Of a DNA stretch of 5,264 nucleotides, positions 5,243 through 5,264 are shown in pieces. Position 1 is the first letter of the stretch. Each line of letters opens with the position of its first letter. The stretch is from positions 1 to 5,264 of the forward strand of contig JALOPC010000179.1 in assembly GCA_025454095.1 (NCBI GenBank), written 5' to 3'. The notes below the pieces were generated by a model. That model worked only from the letters and a program-made list of their open reading frames with translations, did no database searches and had not been told where the DNA came from. The stretch comes from Syntrophales bacterium. GTDB lineage: Bacteria; Desulfobacterota; Syntrophia; Syntrophales; UBA2192. Both the position numbers and the translations under genes were made by a program.

Positions 5243-5264
5243 ATACCCGAGACCCTATACCCGA
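5243..5264. repeat. Two direct ATACCCGA repeats at the right edge
   Basis: ATACCCGA occurs at 5243-5250 and 5257-5264, 14 bp apart start to start. They lie just upstream of the radical SAM promoter and may continue beyond the window. They could be activator sites or part of a longer repeat array. Confidence 0.4.

Noticed and set aside
1..5264. tRNA, rRNA, CRISPR array, insertion sequence or phage attachment site
   Set aside because: No cloverleaf, spaced repeat array, transposase or terminal inverted repeats were seen on either strand.

Overview
The window is GC-rich and gene-dense, and nearly every gene lies on the minus strand. It looks like a bacterial chromosome. The gene order (reading leftwards from the right edge: radical SAM protein, CarD/CdnL-type regulator, membrane-anchored PIN-TRAM protein, ispD, ispF) and the sequence style of the CarD protein suggest a deltaproteobacterium in the broad sense (Desulfobacterota, Syntrophales-like). 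That placement is inferred from remembered neighbourhoods, not from a search.

Layout, left to right. Positions 1-39 hold the last codons of an unidentified plus-strand gene, followed by a strong intrinsic terminator at 68-102. A convergent minus-strand gene (124-597) encodes a small exported protein of unknown function. Next come ispF (673-1170) and ispD (1218-1919), two enzymes of the non-mevalonate (MEP) isoprenoid pathway. A clear minus-strand terminator (1961-1998) separates them from the upstream PIN-TRAM gene (2012-3037, YacL-like). A CarD-family RNA polymerase-binding regulator follows at 3270-3755, behind its own near-consensus promoter. A radical SAM enzyme of unknown substrate occupies 3983-5137, with a near-consensus promoter and a perfect inverted repeat next to its -35 element.

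How the genes may work together. CarD, PIN-TRAM, IspD and IspF are co-oriented and probably form a loose housekeeping cluster: a global transcription initiation factor, a putative membrane-anchored nuclease and two consecutive-pathway isoprenoid enzymes. The terminator before ispD argues against simple uniform co-transcription. The radical SAM gene and the exported protein gene appear to be separate units.

The most useful results beyond naming genes are corrected starts. The longest open frame is too long for the radical SAM, PIN-TRAM, CarD and IspF genes. Two promoters (TTGACG-N17-TATACT and TTGACT-N17-TATGAT) and Shine-Dalgarno positions fix shorter starts. No convincing new multi-gene system (defence, mobile element, CRISPR) is visible. 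The best candidates for new biology are the regulated radical SAM gene with its CX4CX2C cluster motif, the exported protein family, and the control region between the PIN-TRAM gene and ispD.
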